Counted from the first letter of the stretch, positions 22,970 to 34,151 are shown. The stretch is DNA of 64,000 nucleotides from Pseudodesulfovibrio tunisiensis (GCF_022809775.1 NZ_CP094380.1:62001-126000); one strand, 5' to 3'. Notes: generated from the letters alone by a model not told the origin. Made by a program: numbers and translations.

Positions 22970-23008
22970 TTGCGTGTGTGGGGGGCGGCCTCGGTTACGT
23001 GAAGGGAG

Positions 23009-23037
23009 CGCGGGGCATTGCGTCCCCGCGTTTTTTT
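23009..23037 (+). terminator. Rho-independent terminator
   Basis: Stem CGCGGGG/CCCCGCG (23009-23015 with 23024-23030) followed by seven T. Confidence 0.88.
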
Positions 23038-23096
23038 GTTTTCCGGCGCGGGAAGATAATCATTCAAAGAGGTCGTGCTCGTGCTATGTTCGAGGC

Positions 23097-24242
23097 ATGA
23101 ATGACGAACTGCTGTTCGCCGACGAAGCCGGCGTGGATATCGAACCCGTGGCGGATGAGACCCGGGCCTGGAAGGTGCTCGTGGTGGATGATGACGAGTT
23201 CGTGCACAAGGTTACCCGACTTGTTCTGGACGACTACGTGTTCGAAGGTCGGGGCATCCAGTGCCTTGACGCGTATTCCGGCCGGGAAGCCATGGAACTT
23301 GTCGCGGACGACGTGGCCGTGATCCTGCTCGACGTGGTCATGGAAACCACGGACGCAGGGCTTGAAGTGGCGCGATTCGTCCGGGAAAAGGGCAATCATC
23401 TCACTCGGATCATCCTCCGTACCGGGCAGCCGGGCGAAGCTCCGGAACGGCAGGTCGTGACCGAGCTGGATATCAACGACTACCACCAGAAGACCGAACT
23501 CACCGCAGACAGGCTTGTTACGGCCGTGACCACGGCCATACGGTCCTATCGCGATCTCAGAATCATCGAGGAAAGCCGCAGGGGGCTGCACCTGCTAGCC
23601 ATGTCCGTGGCGCATCAGGTGCGCAACCGGACCATGACCATTGCCGGGTTCGCCAATCTGGTCATGCGCAAGTCTTCGGAAGATTCCGTCATTCACGAGA
23701 TGCTGGAAACCATTCTTTCGGAATCATCTCGTCTGGAGAAGATGGTCGGCGACGTGACCGGATATGCAGCCCTTGAAATCGGGGAGATGCAGCTTGTCAG
23801 CGTGCGCGAACTGCTGGAGGAGGCCATGGCCCGCGTGGACGTGAAGGTTGCCGAACAGGGCAGGCGGGTGCGCTGGGAAATCGTCTGTCCGGACCAGTTG
23901 CTTCGGCTGGACCCGGAAATGGGGGTGCTCGCTCTCTATGAGTTGCTGCGCAATGCCGTGGATTTTTCCGATGGCGCACAGCCTGTGGTGGAAGTGACCG
24001 TGGCTGCGGGAAGGCACGCCTGCGTGATGGAAATCAGGGATCAGGGGCAGGGAATAGCGGAAAAGGACATGCCGTTCGTGTTCGATCCATTTTTTTCGCT
24101 CAAGCCCAAGGGTTCGGGCATGGGACTGTGCATTGCGCGCAAGGTGGCCATGGCGCATCAGTGGGACCTTTCCCTGGAAAGCGAATTCGGCAAGGGGTCT
24201 CTGGTTCGCGTCGTGATTCCCCGGCGTGAACTGACCGGATGA
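23097..24242 (+). CDS. Receiver-histidine kinase fusion protein
   Basis: 381 residues with no membrane segment, so probably cytoplasmic. Residues 26-145 form a receiver domain (VLVVDDDEF, phospho-acceptor VILLDVVMETTD). The kinase H-box is at about residue 170 (MSVAHQVRNRTMTIAGFANL). The ATPase domain shows the N-box LLRNAVDFSDG, the G1 box DQGQGIAEKDMPFVFDPFF and the G2 box GSGMGLCIARKVA. Putting the receiver first suggests a kinase controlled by phosphorylation from another sensor. No cognate regulator is adjacent; the neighbour is a convergent hemerythrin. Confidence 0.88.
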   Translation: MNDELLFADEAGVDIEPVADETRAWKVLVVDDDEFVHKVTRLVLDDYVFEGRGIQCLDAYSGREAMELVADDVAVILLDVVMETTDAGLEVARFVREKGNHLTRIILRTGQPGEAPERQVVTELDINDYHQKTELTADRLVTAVTTAIRSYRDLRIIEESRRGLHLLAMSVAHQVRNRTMTIAGFANLVMRKSSEDSVIHEMLETILSESSRLEKMVGDVTGYAALEIGEMQLVSVRELLEEAMARVDVKVAEQGRRVRWEIVCPDQLLRLDPEMGVLALYELLRNAVDFSDGAQPVVEVTVAAGRHACVMEIRDQGQGIAEKDMPFVFDPFFSLKPKGSGMGLCIARKVAMAHQWDLSLESEFGKGSLVRVVIPRRELTG

Positions 24243-24258
24243 CCCCGGCGATGCCGAG

Positions 24259-24657
24259 CTATTCGTTCGATCCTGTCATGAATGCCGCAATGGCCTTGTC
24301 TTCCCGGCGGATGTGTTCCTTGAACCATGAACTCAGGAACGTGAATATTTCCAGCAGTTGATCCCGCTTGTACTTGTCCCGGTTGAACAGGAACACCTCC
24401 TGAAGAAACTGGAGGTGGCGCTGCTTGTGCTCGCCTGTCTCGGGATAACCGCATTCTTCCATCATGCGTTCCTCGGCCGCAAAATGCTCAAGCGCATACG
24501 CTTTCATGCGCTCGATCAGATCAAAGGCGGCGTCCGGATCACCGCCGGAGAAAACCGCGTCATAGGCGTCATTGACCATGTCGATGAGCTTTTGATGCTG
24601 GGCATCAATGGTGTCGACGCCTATGGAAAGATCGTCGCTCCAGGAGATGAGAGTCAT
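24259..24657 (-). CDS. Bacteriohemerythrin
   Basis: 132 residues, single-domain length. The di-iron ligands of the family are visible: the opening ISWSDDLSIGVDTIDAQHQKL, ALEHFAAEERMMEECGYP, GEHKQRHLQFL and SWFKEHIRREDKAIAAF. It should bind oxygen reversibly at a non-heme di-iron centre. In anaerobes such proteins are linked to oxygen sensing, storage or detoxification. It is convergent with the receiver-kinase gene (16 nt apart) and divergent from a chemoreceptor. Confidence 0.93.
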   Translation of the reverse strand: MTLISWSDDLSIGVDTIDAQHQKLIDMVNDAYDAVFSGGDPDAAFDLIERMKAYALEHFAAEERMMEECGYPETGEHKQRHLQFLQEVFLFNRDKYKRDQLLEIFTFLSSWFKEHIRREDKAIAAFMTGSNE

Positions 24658-24825
24658 TTCGTTCCCTGTCCGTTTTCAGGTGAGTCGTCCCAATCGATTC
24701 CGTTTCACGGAAACATGTCGCCTACAGGATATCGACTGTTCTGTTTATTATAATATTCGTCATGTGTGGCGTCTGAGAGCCTTTACCATGGGAAGGAATG
24801 GAAACTTTTGACCCGGGAGGATCTC

Positions 24826-27585
24826 ATGGGGTTCAAGGACATCAGGATGAAACCGAAGCTGATAGCCCTGCTCATGGTTATCGGCCTGATTCCGCTTGCC
24901 GTGGCCGGATTCTGGGCCATGCGCATTGCGGACAAGGCGCTTATGGAAACGTCCTACGGACAGCTTGAAGGCGTGCGGCAGATCAAGAAGGTCCAGATAG
25001 AAAACTTTTTTGCGGAGCGCATGGGGGACCTCGGTGTACTGACGGAAACCGTGGACGTGCTGCGCTCCGAGGCCATGTCCAGGCTCACTGCGCTCGGGAC
25101 CATCAGGAAACAGCAGATCGAGGCCTTTTTTCAGGAGCGCATGGGGGACGCATCCGTGCTGGCTGGCAATCCTCATGTGAGGAACGCCCTGATCTCCCTG
25201 TCCTCGGCATTTGCGGCCGGAAGCGGATTCAGGGGCTTGACCAATGGCGAGTTCCGGGCGCCGCAGGCATACAGACAGGTGCATGACACCTATTATGCCT
25301 TCTTCAGGCAATTCATGGATGAATACGGGTATCATGACCTTTTTCTCATGACTCCGGGCAACGGAGACATCGTGTTCTCCGTGACCAAGGAAGGCGACTT
25401 CGGCCAGCGTACGGCGGGAGTGGATTCCTCGCTCAGGGACGTGTGGCGGCAGGCTGTCGAGGAACGCAGGGTCGCCCTGTCCGACATGAAGCCCTACGCG
25501 CCATCCGGTGGTGTCCCTGCCCAGTTCGTGGCTGCCCCTGTGGAACAGGGGGGCAGGGTGATCGGCGTTGTCGCGCTTCAGGTGTCCAACGATGCCATCA
25601 ATACGCTCATGACGAATCGCAGCGGGTTGGGAAGGACCGGGGAAACATACCTTGTGGGGCCGGACATGCTCATGCGTTCGGATTCCCATCTGGACCCGGT
25701 ACATCATTCGGTCTCGGCCTCCTTTGCAAACCCGGAAAAGGGGCGTGCCGATACCGCAGCCGTGCGTCAGGCTCTGGCTGGGGAAACAGGAACCCGCGTG
25801 ATTTCGGATTACAACGGCAATCCCGTGCTGTCCTATTTTTCCCCGGTGGTGATCGGGGATGTCACCTGGGCTCTGCTTGCGGAAATCGACGTTGCCGAGG
25901 CATTCAGCCCGAGGGATGCCAGTGGAGAATTCTTTTTCAGGAAATACCAGGAATTGTACGGGTACTATGACCTGTTCCTGCTCAATCCGGACGGATACTG
26001 CTTCTATTCCGCTGCGCAGGAAGCCGACTATCAAACCAATCTGGTGAATGGGAAGTTTGCCGGCTCCGGCCTTGGGGAGCTTGTGCGAAAGGTTCTGGAA
26101 ACCGGAAAGTCCGGTTTTGCGGATTTCAAACCCTATGCCCCGAGCAACGGGGCGCCGGCTTCGTTCATTGCCCGGCCTCTCGTGGTGAATGGCAGCACCG
26201 AACTGGTCATAGCCCTGCAGCTTTCATTGCGGTCCATCAACGCCATCATGCAGCAGCGCGAGGGCATGGGGCGAACCGGGGAAACCTATCTGGTCGGGCC
26301 GGACAAGCGGATGCGTTCGGATTCCTTTCTCGACCCGCAAGGCCATTCGGTTTCCGCGTCCTTTGCCGGGACGATCGAAAGGAACGGCGTGGATACCGTG
26401 GCTGCGGACAGTGCGCTCAAGGGCGAGTCCGGCGCACGCATCATTCTGGACTACAATGGCAATCCCGTGCTTTCCGCCTTTACTCCGGTCAACGTGTTCG
26501 GGACCACATGGGCGTTGCTTGCGGAGATCGACGAAGCCGAGGTTCTGGAGCCCATCAGGGCCATGCAGACATCCATCGGGCTGCTTGCGCTGGTGTTGGC
26601 CCTGATCATCGTGGGTGTGGCTCTTGCCGTGGCCCGCTCCATTGCCGGGCCGTTGCAGCGCGGCGTGGAGTTTTCCAAGGAGGTGGCCAGGGGCAATCTG
26701 GCTGCGGAAATCGATGTGCGGCAGCGCGACGAAGTCGGTGATCTCACCTCGGCCATGGAAGAGATGGTGGGCAACCTGTCCGGCATTGTGGGCGACGTGC
26801 AGAGCGCATCGGAAAACGTGTCCGCAGGCAGTCAGGAGTTGTCCGCTTCGGCCGAGAACATGTCGCAGGGAGCCACGGAACAGGCCGCGGCCATCGAGGA
26901 GGTGTCCGCCTCCGTGCAGCAGATGGTTTCCAATATCCAGCAGAATACGGAAAATGCCCGCAACACCGAAGGAATCGCAGTCAAGGCGGCCAAGGACGCG
27001 GAAAGGAGCGGAACGTCCATTTCCGGCGCGCTTGAATCCATGAAATCCATTGCGGAGAAGATATCCATCATCGAGGAAATTGCGCGGCAGACCAATCTGC
27101 TCGCCCTGAACGCGGCCATCGAGGCGGCCCGGGCCGGAACGCACGGCAAGGGGTTCGCCGTGGTCGCTGCCGAGGTCCGCAAGCTGGCTGAACGCTCGGG
27201 CATTGCCGCAGCCGAGATCAGCGAAATATCCGTGCAGACGCTGGACATCTCGGACGAGGCTGGTCAGATGCTCCAATCGCTGGTGCCGGATATTCAGCGG
27301 ACAGCCGAGCTTGTACAGGAGATTGTGGCTGCCAGCGAGGAACAGAGTTCCGGGGCCGACCAGATCAGCAAGGCCGTGGAGCAGCTCGATCAGGTCGTGC
27401 AGACCAATGCCTCGGCAGCCGAGGAAATGGCCTCCACCGCCGAGGAGCTTGCGTCTCAGGCCGAAATGCTTCAGCAGTCCATGGCCTTTTTCCGCCTCAG
27501 TTCCACGGCGCGTGTCGTGGACAGCCGTCCCATGATCATGGCCGAACTGCCTGCCGGACAGGCTGGGGAGCACTACGAGCATTGA
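24826..27585 (+). CDS. Methyl-accepting chemotaxis protein with duplicated sensor
   Basis: 919 residues. One helix near residues 12-30, a very long periplasmic region, a second helix near 583-605, a HAMP domain and a cytoplasmic signalling domain with the hairpin tip [20 protein letters not shown]. The periplasmic part contains two copies of a unit beginning [11 protein letters not shown] (near residues 270 and 483). Each ends in a DYNGNPVL segment and TWALLAEID, so the Cache-like sensor is internally duplicated. GGGAGG at 24815 fixes this start over an upstream in-frame ATG at 24766. No CheR pentapeptide is seen at the end. Ligand unknown. Confidence 0.93.
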   Translation: MGFKDIRMKPKLIALLMVIGLIPLAVAGFWAMRIADKALMETSYGQLEGVRQIKKVQIENFFAERMGDLGVLTETVDVLRSEAMSRLTALGTIRKQQIEAFFQERMGDASVLAGNPHVRNALISLSSAFAAGSGFRGLTNGEFRAPQAYRQVHDTYYAFFRQFMDEYGYHDLFLMTPGNGDIVFSVTKEGDFGQRTAGVDSSLRDVWRQAVEERRVALSDMKPYAPSGGVPAQFVAAPVEQGGRVIGVVALQVSNDAINTLMTNRSGLGRTGETYLVGPDMLMRSDSHLDPVHHSVSASFANPEKGRADTAAVRQALAGETGTRVISDYNGNPVLSYFSPVVIGDVTWALLAEIDVAEAFSPRDASGEFFFRKYQELYGYYDLFLLNPDGYCFYSAAQEADYQTNLVNGKFAGSGLGELVRKVLETGKSGFADFKPYAPSNGAPASFIARPLVVNGSTELVIALQLSLRSINAIMQQREGMGRTGETYLVGPDKRMRSDSFLDPQGHSVSASFAGTIERNGVDTVAADSALKGESGARIILDYNGNPVLSAFTPVNVFGTTWALLAEIDEAEVLEPIRAMQTSIGLLALVLALIIVGVALAVARSIAGPLQRGVEFSKEVARGNLAAEIDVRQRDEVGDLTSAMEEMVGNLSGIVGDVQSASENVSAGSQELSASAENMSQGATEQAAAIEEVSASVQQMVSNIQQNTENARNTEGIAVKAAKDAERSGTSISGALESMKSIAEKISIIEEIARQTNLLALNAAIEAARAGTHGKGFAVVAAEVRKLAERSGIAAAEISEISVQTLDISDEAGQMLQSLVPDIQRTAELVQEIVAASEEQSSGADQISKAVEQLDQVVQTNASAAEEMASTAEELASQAEMLQQSMAFFRLSSTARVVDSRPMIMAELPAGQAGEHYEH

Positions 27586-27616
27586 CCCGCGCGGACAGAC
27601 GAAACACAACAAAAAA

Positions 27617-27644
27617 GGGTCGCAACATGTGTTGCGACCCTTTT
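27617..27644. terminator. Bidirectional terminator between MCP and tRNA-Leu
   Basis: Perfect 10-bp stem GGGTCGCAAC/GTTGCGACCC with loop ATGT. A T run lies on the plus side (27641-27644) and an A run on the minus side (27611-27616), so it can end both the chemoreceptor gene and the minus-strand tRNA. Confidence 0.9.
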
Positions 27645-27651
27645 GATTGCG

Positions 27652-27738
27652 TGGTGCCGAAGAGAGGACTCGAACCTCCACGGGGGAACCCCCACTAGAC
27701 CCTGAACCTAGCGTGTCTACCAATTCCACCACTTCGGC
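27652..27738 (-). tRNA. tRNA-Leu (anticodon CAG)
   Basis: On the minus strand, the 7-bp acceptor stem GCCGAAG/CTTCGGC, discriminator A and an encoded CCA are present. The D-arm AATTGGTAGAC, anticodon loop TTCAGGG (CAG), a long class II variable arm (GTGGGGGTTCCCCC) and T-loop TTCGAGT are all visible. It reads CUG leucine codons. A second, nearly identical gene lies at 37766-37852. Confidence 0.95.
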
Positions 27739-27756
27739 ACGTTCAAGGCGGGAATC

Positions 27757-27785
27757 TTTCTATGTGAGAACGGCTGAGTTGGCAA
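27757..27785 (-). promoter_or_regulatory. Sigma-70-type promoter of tRNA-Leu (copy 1)
   Basis: On the minus strand TTGCCA-N17-TAGAAA, with the -10 box ending 19 bp from the mature tRNA 5' end. Match and spacing are reasonable; strength is inferred. Confidence 0.5.
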
Positions 27786-27809
27786 GCCTTTTTTTGAAAA
27801 AAGTTTCAT

Positions 27810-29534
27810 TTACCAGGAAAGCGGCACGGTTGCGTTCGCCAAAGACGGAATCTCTCCGGTTTCCACCAGCGCGGCAAGTGCCGTGATCTGGTCCGCCATG
27901 CAGCGGTCGCGCGTGACCGTGGGGAAAACCTTGCGCCGGGTCAGGTCCGCGAACAGGTGTTCCGACACCGGGCTGAGCAGCTTGTCCGAATCCGAGACCG
28001 GGTGCTCGCGCACTACACTGGCGCTGAAGACCATGCCCCTGCCTTCACCATTCATGCGCTGCTTGAGTTGGTCCAGCTCATGCGTGACCCATTCGGGCAG
28101 CTCGGCTTCGGTGGGAATGGTGTTCAGGCTCTTGCGGATGGCCACGGCCTGAAGGATGTAGGCTAGTTCGATGGCCAGCACATGCGCGGCCTTGGGCAGG
28201 GCCATGGCGAGTCGTACGGCCAGCGTGGTGCCCATGGACACATGGTCCTCCTGTCCCGAGTTGGTCGGGATGTTGAACAGATGGCTTGGCGTGGCATGGC
28301 CCCAGATGTCGTTGACCAGCGAGGCCGAGGTGTATTCGAGCATCATCATGCCGCTGGAAATGGAGGCGTCGTCCGCATTCATGCCCGGCCATTTGAGATC
28401 GCGGCCCAAGCCCTTGTTGCGGAACGGGTCCACGAATCGGGCGGAACGCTGATGGGCCAGCGTGGTCATGATGGAAAGGGCCTGATACAGGTTGTAGACC
28501 TGCACGGCCACGGGCATGCCGTGAAAATGGCCGCCGGAAACCACGTCGATGCATTCGTTATTCGCGTCGGGCAGCAGGATGGGATTGTCCGTGGCACTGT
28601 TGGCCTCGATGATCAGGGCGGCCTCGGCCTGCGATATCAGGTCATGGCAGGAACCCAGCACCTGTGCGGCGCACCGGATGTTGTACGGGTCCTGCAACTG
28701 ACCATCGGTCTTCACGTCGCGGTGCGCCTCGCGGATGGGCGAGTTCTGCATGAGGCGCCATATCCAGTCCGCCACGCGCTGTGCCCCCGGGTGGGGCCGG
28801 ACCGCATGAAAATCCGGGCGGTAATAGGTGTCCGGCGCAAGCATGACCTGCGCCACGAGTGCGGAATTGATGGCCGCGGTGCGGAGCAGGTCCTTGAGCG
28901 CATGGCAGGCCAGCAGCCCGATGGAGGTCATGAACTGCACCCCGTTGTTCAGGGCCAGCCCTTCCTTCATTTCCAGACGGATCGGCTCCATGCCCGCCTG
29001 CTGCAATGCCGTGGCCCCGTCCATGACCTTGCCCTGGAATTCGGCCCGGCCCAGACCGATCAGTACCAGTGCGATGTGCGACAGGGGTGCGAGGTCGCCG
29101 CTTGCGCCCACCGATCCCAGTTGCGGCACGACCGGGGTCACGCCTGCATTGAGCAGAGAGATCAGGTGCTCCACCAGTTCGGGGCGCACTCCGCTGAATC
29201 CCCGGGCAAGGGAATTGGCGCGCAGGAGCATGGCCGCGCGCACCGTGGCCTTGTCCGCTGCTTCGCCCACGCCTACGGCATGGGACTTGATCAGGTTTTC
29301 CTGAAGCTCGGAGAGGAGTTCGGGCTTGACCGAAAGGTCCACGTTGTGACCGAAGCCCCGGTTGAAGCCGTAGGCCGGAAGATCATCCTCGTGGATGCGG
29401 CGTTCGATCTGCGTGCGCCGGAGCGTGAGCATGTCCCGGGTTTCCGGAGCGAGTTCCACCCGGGCATTGTCCCGGGCAACCGCGACAATGTGTTCGAGGT
29501 CGAGATTCGCGGTGTGGTTGATGGTGACGAGCAT
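27810..29534 (-). CDS. hutH: Histidine ammonia-lyase
   Basis: 574 residues, somewhat longer than the typical 510. The MIO cofactor triad Ala-Ser-Gly lies in SVGASGDLAPLSHIALVLIG. Other family segments are NNGVQFMTS, ANSATDNPIL and GHATPSHLFNIPTNSGQEDH. It deaminates L-histidine to urocanate, the first step of the hut pathway. It is the last gene of the minus-strand operon, 14 nt after the hutG stop. Confidence 0.93.
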   Translation of the reverse strand: MLVTINHTANLDLEHIVAVARDNARVELAPETRDMLTLRRTQIERRIHEDDLPAYGFNRGFGHNVDLSVKPELLSELQENLIKSHAVGVGEAADKATVRAAMLLRANSLARGFSGVRPELVEHLISLLNAGVTPVVPQLGSVGASGDLAPLSHIALVLIGLGRAEFQGKVMDGATALQQAGMEPIRLEMKEGLALNNGVQFMTSIGLLACHALKDLLRTAAINSALVAQVMLAPDTYYRPDFHAVRPHPGAQRVADWIWRLMQNSPIREAHRDVKTDGQLQDPYNIRCAAQVLGSCHDLISQAEAALIIEANSATDNPILLPDANNECIDVVSGGHFHGMPVAVQVYNLYQALSIMTTLAHQRSARFVDPFRNKGLGRDLKWPGMNADDASISSGMMMLEYTSASLVNDIWGHATPSHLFNIPTNSGQEDHVSMGTTLAVRLAMALPKAAHVLAIELAYILQAVAIRKSLNTIPTEAELPEWVTHELDQLKQRMNGEGRGMVFSASVVREHPVSDSDKLLSPVSEHLFADLTRRKVFPTVTRDRCMADQITALAALVETGEIPSLANATVPLSW

Positions 29535-29548
29535 GAAAGCCTCCGATG

Positions 29549-30483
29549 TCAGCGGATACCGTAGAGAAAAGTATACAGGGTCAATGCCGCGAGCCGGGCG
29601 GTGCGGCCGTCAAGGTCGGTGGCCGGGTTGACTTCGGTAATCTCGAAGAGCGCGGTGCGCCCATACTTGCGGCAGTGGTCGGCAAAGTCCAGAATTTCTT
29701 CGGCGAAAAATCCGGTCGGGCTTGGAGCGCTTGCTTACCGGGGGCGTCCGAGGCGCGTACGCAATCCATGTCCAGTCCTGCGAACAGGGGGCGGTTGTCG
29801 AACGAATGGAACAGGGTCGAAAGGAATCGGTCGGTCCCCTGATCTCTGACCTGATGCAGGGGGTGGACGCTGACACCGAGTGTGGCGGCTTCTTCCAGAT
29901 ATATCGGGGAATTGGCCCATGGCTGAATGCCCACTTCGTGGAAATGCATGGGGTCGAGTCGGCCCTGATCAATCAGTTCCCGGTAGGGCGTGCCGGAATG
30001 CGTGGCCTTTGCCCGGCGCATGTCCAGATGCGCATCCATGTTCACGGCGACATAGTCGGGACAGGCCGTGTGCACGGCCGAGGCGTCGGGCAGGGAAATA
30101 TCGTTGCCTCCGCCCATGACCAGCACGGTCTTGCCCTGTTCGAGCAGGAACAGCACTGCGGCGTGCAATCGTTCGTGGCAGGCTTCCAGATTGTCGCAGG
30201 AAACGATGTCGCCCAGATCGATCAGACGAACCTCGGATTTTGCCGGGGGCTTGAATCCGTACAGAAAGGAACGAATGGCTTTCGGGGCATTGGCCGCACC
30301 GGGTCTGCCATGGTTGCGCGTTACGCCCATGTCCTGCGGGCAGCCCAGAATGGCATGGGTCGCGTGTTTGAAATCTTCGGCATGGAACAGGGCGGCGTCC
30401 CCGAGGAGCACGTCGTTCGGGTCATGGGACGGCGCAGGGCGGTCCGGCGGGATCAGCTGGTCAAGAATGGGCTGCGGGATCAT
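29549..30483 (-). pseudogene. hutG: Formimidoylglutamase (arginase family), C-terminal frameshift
   Basis: About 311 residues if repaired. Arginase-fold manganese motifs are present: GGGNDISLPD, VNMDAHLDMR and the closing GLDMDCVRASDAPG. It would hydrolyse formimidoylglutamate to glutamate and formamide. After about 29735 the reading frame breaks: adding one base near 29728-29738 restores APSPTGFFAEEILDFADHC and a natural end LYTFLYGIR with a stop at 29549. The uncorrected frame ends at 29581. The start overlaps the end of hutI by 23 nt. The break could be a sequencing error. Confidence 0.85.
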
Positions 30484-31696
30484 GCGGCATTCCTTTTTTC
30501 ACTATCGTGTGCACATGGTTCTCGCCGTAGAAATACATCAGATTGCGGTAGTCGTCAGTGTCCAGCAGCAGAAAATCCGCCTGCCAGCCCGGCGCAAGAC
30601 AGCCGGTTCGGTCAAGGCGCAGGGCGTGGGCCGCGCTGTGCGTGGCCCCGGTCAGGGACTGGTCCACGGACATGCCCATCTGAGTGCAGGCCAGATTCAT
30701 CATGAGCTGCATGTTCAGGCACATGTTGGACCCGGGATTGAAGTCCGTGGCAATGGCCGTGACGCAGCCTGCCTCGGCCAGCCTGCGGCCCGGTGCGTAG
30801 GGAATGTTCAGGAACAGGGAGACTCCGGGCAGGAGTACGCAGGCAATATCGGTTTCGGCCAGTTTTTCCACGCCCGCGTCGGTCAGGGCCTCCAGATGGT
30901 CCACGCTGGCCGCGTTCAGTTCCACGGCAACGTCGATGCAGCCGATGGAGTGGAACTGGTCCGCGTGCAGCTTGGGAATCATGCCGTGCTCCCTGCCCAG
31001 TTCCAGCAGGGAAAGGGTTTCGTCCGGCGAAAAATGGCCCTGTTCGCAGAATACGTCGCAGAACCGGGCGTATTTCGCAGCCTCGGGAATCATGTCCCGC
31101 AGCATGGCGAGATAGTCGGCCTTGGCCATCCCCGAAGGCACGGCGTGTGCACCGAGAAAGGTGATTTCCACGTCGACCGGGTGAATGTTGTTCAGGGAGG
31201 CGGCCACCCGGAGCATCCTGAGTTCGGTTTCCGGGTCCAGTCCGTAGCCGGACTTGATTTCCAGCGTGGTCACGCCCTTGTGCATGGCGCGGTTCAGCCT
31301 GTCCAGCGCGGATTCCCGAAGTTCGTCCTCGGAAGCTGCGCGCGTGGCCGCCACGGTGCGGGCGATGCCACCGCCTGCCGCCGCGATTTTCTCATAGGTC
31401 GCGCCAGCCGTGCGCATGGCGAATTCGTCGGCCCGGTTGCCCGCGAATATCAGATGGGTGTGGCAGTCGATGAAACCGGGGACCACCGCCTTGCCCGTCG
31501 CGTCCAGCACGTCGGCGTTCAGCTCGTGCGCGCGAGGTTCCAGGTCATGGAGAGGGGCAATGTCCTGGATCACGCCGTTCGCGACAAGGATGGAATCGTT
31601 GTGCAGCACGTCGGCTTTTGCGAATGCCCGGCCCGGGACCGCCCCGGGACGGGGAGTGACGATCTGCGCGGGATTCCTGACGAGCAAGGCGGTCAT
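30461..31696 (-). CDS. hutI: Imidazolonepropionase
   Basis: 411 residues of the amidohydrolase superfamily. The metal-binding start FIDCHTHLIFAGNRADEF is present, with LHADQFHS, a VDHLEALTD segment and the late ATDFNPGSN. It hydrolyses 4-imidazolone-5-propanoate to formimidoylglutamate. Located between hutU and hutG on the minus strand with short gaps (43 nt to hutU), consistent with one transcript. Confidence 0.95.
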   Translation of the reverse strand: MTALLVRNPAQIVTPRPGAVPGRAFAKADVLHNDSILVANGVIQDIAPLHDLEPRAHELNADVLDATGKAVVPGFIDCHTHLIFAGNRADEFAMRTAGATYEKIAAAGGGIARTVAATRAASEDELRESALDRLNRAMHKGVTTLEIKSGYGLDPETELRMLRVAASLNNIHPVDVEITFLGAHAVPSGMAKADYLAMLRDMIPEAAKYARFCDVFCEQGHFSPDETLSLLELGREHGMIPKLHADQFHSIGCIDVAVELNAASVDHLEALTDAGVEKLAETDIACVLLPGVSLFLNIPYAPGRRLAEAGCVTAIATDFNPGSNMCLNMQLMMNLACTQMGMSVDQSLTGATHSAAHALRLDRTGCLAPGWQADFLLLDTDDYRNLMYFYGENHVHTIVKKGMPHDPAAHS

Positions 31697-31739
31697 TGTG
31701 TCCTCGTGATGTTGCTCGGCGGTTGGCCGCCGAAAATTT

Positions 31740-33392
31740 CTACTTGATCATGGGCAGCTTGAGTCCCTTGTCCCTTGCGCATTGCACGGCCGTGTCATAG
31801 CCCGCGTCTGCGTGGCGCATCACGCCTGTTGCCGGGTCGTTCCAGAGTACGCGCCGAATCCTGCGGTCCGCGTCCTCGGTGCCGTCGCAGAGCATGACCA
31901 GACCTGCGTGCTGGGCATAGCCCATGCCCACGCCGCCGCCGTGATGGAACGACACCCATGTCGCGCCCGAGGCGCAGTTGAGCAGACAGTTCAGTATGGG
32001 CCAGTCCGACACCGCGTCCGAGCCGTCCTTCATGGCCTCGGTCTCGCGGTTGGGGCTGGCCACGGACCCGGAATCCAGATGGTCGCGGCCAATGACGATC
32101 GGCCCCTTGAGCTCGCCGGTTCCGACCATTTCATTGAAGGCCAGTCCCAGCCTGTGGCGATCGCCCAGCCCCACCCAGCAGATGCGAGCCGGAAGCCCTT
32201 GGAAACGAATGTGTTTTTCGGCCATGTCCAGCCAGTTGTGCAGGTGCGCGTCGTCCGGAATCAGTTCCCTGACCTTGGCGTCGGTCCTGTGGATGTCCTC
32301 GGGGTCGCCGGACAGGGCAGCCCAGCGGAACGGGCCCTTGCCCGTGCAGAACTGGTCGCGGATGTATGCGGGCACGAAGCCGGGAAAATCGAACGCGTTC
32401 TTCAGCCCCATGTTGAAGGCTTCCTGCCGGATGTTGTTGCCGTAGTCGAAGACCGGCACACCCATGGTCTGGAAGTCGAGCATGGCCTGAACATGACCGA
32501 CCATGGACTGGCGTGCGGCAAGCATGACCTCGTCCGGCGCGGTCTGCTGCCTGGCTTCCCATTCCTCCACGGTCCAGCCAAGGGGAAGGTACCCGTTCAG
32601 GGGATCGTGCGCACTGGTCTGGTCCGTGACCGCATCCGGGCGCACCCCCATTTTCACCAGTTCGGGATAGATTTCCGCGGCATTGCCATGAACTGCCACG
32701 GTTACGGGCGTTTTGTCCGCGCAGGATTGGCGGATGATTTCCAGTCCGTGTTCCAGACTGTCCGCGCGCAGGTCGAGATAGCCGGTGTCCAGCCTTTTGC
32801 GGATGCGGCTTTCCCGGCATTCCACGGCCAGCATGGAGGCTCCGGCGAATTTGGCGGCCAGAGGCTGGGCCCCACCCATGCCGCCCAGCCCGGCCGTGAG
32901 AATCCATTTGCCGGACAGGTTGCCGTCATAATGCTTTCTGCCCATGGACACGAAGGTTTCATAGGTTCCCTGCACAATGCCCTGACTGCCGATGTATATC
33001 CATGATCCGGCCGTCATCTGGCCGAACATCATCAGTCCCTTGCGGTCCAGTTCATTGAAATGTTCCCAGTTGGCCCAGTGCGGCACAAGATTGGAATTGG
33101 CGATGATCACGCGCGGGGCTTCGGTGTGGGTGCGGAATACGCCCACGGGCTTGCCGGACTGGATGAGCAGGGTTTCGTCCTCGTCCATTTCGCGCAGGGT
33201 CTCCACTATTCTGTCGAAACACTCCCAGTTGCGAGCGGCCCGGCCGATGCCGCCATAGATGATGAGGTCCTCGGGACGTTCCGCAACCATGGGATCAAGA
33301 TTGTTGCAGAGCATGCGCAGAGGTGCTTCGGTCTGCCAGCTCTTGCAGGAAATTTCCGGGCCGGTCGGGGCCGTGATCACTCGTCCGGTCAT
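31740..33392 (-). CDS. hutU: Urocanate hydratase
   Basis: 550 residues starting [20 protein letters not shown]. Family segments include MLCNNLDP, the NAD-binding [33 protein letters not shown] and [21 protein letters not shown]. It hydrates urocanate to imidazolonepropionate using tightly bound NAD+. The start at 33392 is supported by GGGAGG 12 nt upstream; an open frame extends further to 34421 but overlaps hutC and has no family similarity. Confidence 0.96.
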   Translation of the reverse strand: MTGRVITAPTGPEISCKSWQTEAPLRMLCNNLDPMVAERPEDLIIYGGIGRAARNWECFDRIVETLREMDEDETLLIQSGKPVGVFRTHTEAPRVIIANSNLVPHWANWEHFNELDRKGLMMFGQMTAGSWIYIGSQGIVQGTYETFVSMGRKHYDGNLSGKWILTAGLGGMGGAQPLAAKFAGASMLAVECRESRIRKRLDTGYLDLRADSLEHGLEIIRQSCADKTPVTVAVHGNAAEIYPELVKMGVRPDAVTDQTSAHDPLNGYLPLGWTVEEWEARQQTAPDEVMLAARQSMVGHVQAMLDFQTMGVPVFDYGNNIRQEAFNMGLKNAFDFPGFVPAYIRDQFCTGKGPFRWAALSGDPEDIHRTDAKVRELIPDDAHLHNWLDMAEKHIRFQGLPARICWVGLGDRHRLGLAFNEMVGTGELKGPIVIGRDHLDSGSVASPNRETEAMKDGSDAVSDWPILNCLLNCASGATWVSFHHGGGVGMGYAQHAGLVMLCDGTEDADRRIRRVLWNDPATGVMRHADAGYDTAVQCARDKGLKLPMIK

Positions 33393-33412
33393 GGTTCGCC
33401 TCCCTCTGGATG

Positions 33413-34123
33413 TCATTTCGCGGGAATGAATTCTCCGCCGAAGCTGTATCTGGAGCCCGGGTAGAGCAGCTCGGCATAGGACGCGAGCTTGCCCCCGGAC
33501 CATGTCCTGCGTTTGAGCAGCAGGCAGGGCTCGTCTGCGCCGATGCCGAGATGTCTCTGCTGTTCGGTTGTGGGCAGCACTGCGGTCAGTTCGTGTTCCG
33601 CCTTTTGCAGCGGAGCCACGCGCATGAGAAATTTGTGGGCCGTGGCCGAGGTGAAGTCGTGATCCAGATAGCCGGGGGCCACGCGCATGTCTGCGTAGCG
33701 GTCTTCGAGCATCAGGGGCTTGTCCGCCTCGTAGTGCACGATCAGGGAGTGGGCTATGGAGCCCTCGGACTTGGGGCCGAATATCATGATGGCTTCGGGG
33801 GAGGCTGTCAGCAGTTCCAGCAGCAGGACCCGGCAGTAGTAGTTGCCGCCGCGTCGCCGAACTTCCTCGGCCACGTCGCCGATTTCCAGCAGCTCGGAAC
33901 GCGGGATGCGGCGAGCCACGAAGCTGCCCCTTCCGCGTTCGCGCACCACGAATCCCTCGGCGGCCAGTTCCTTGACAGCCCGGTGCACGGTCATGCGGCT
34001 GGCGGAAAACTGGCGCATCAATTCCGCTTCCGACGGGATGCGAAAGCCTGTCTGCCATTCCCCGTTTCTGATCTTGCCGAGAATGTGTTCCCGAATCATG
34101 GCTGTCTTGCTGATGCGCGGCAT
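33413..34123 (-). CDS. hutC: HutC-type GntR-family histidine utilisation repressor
   Basis: 236 residues. The N-terminal winged helix of the GntR family ([32 protein letters not shown]) is followed by a UTRA ligand-binding domain ([33 protein letters not shown]). In the HutC subfamily urocanate releases the repressor from hut operators. An open frame allows a start at 34171, but [10 protein letters not shown] at 34123 is preferred because the earlier start lies inside the operator palindrome. First gene of the hut operon. Confidence 0.9.
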   Translation of the reverse strand: MPRISKTAMIREHILGKIRNGEWQTGFRIPSEAELMRQFSASRMTVHRAVKELAAEGFVVRERGRGSFVARRIPRSELLEIGDVAEEVRRRGGNYYCRVLLLELLTASPEAIMIFGPKSEGSIAHSLIVHYEADKPLMLEDRYADMRVAPGYLDHDFTSATAHKFLMRVAPLQKAEHELTAVLPTTEQQRHLGIGADEPCLLLKRRTWSGGKLASYAELLYPGSRYSFGGEFIPAK

Positions 34124-34151
34124 GTGTCTGGACTCGTTTGAATGGTTGATG

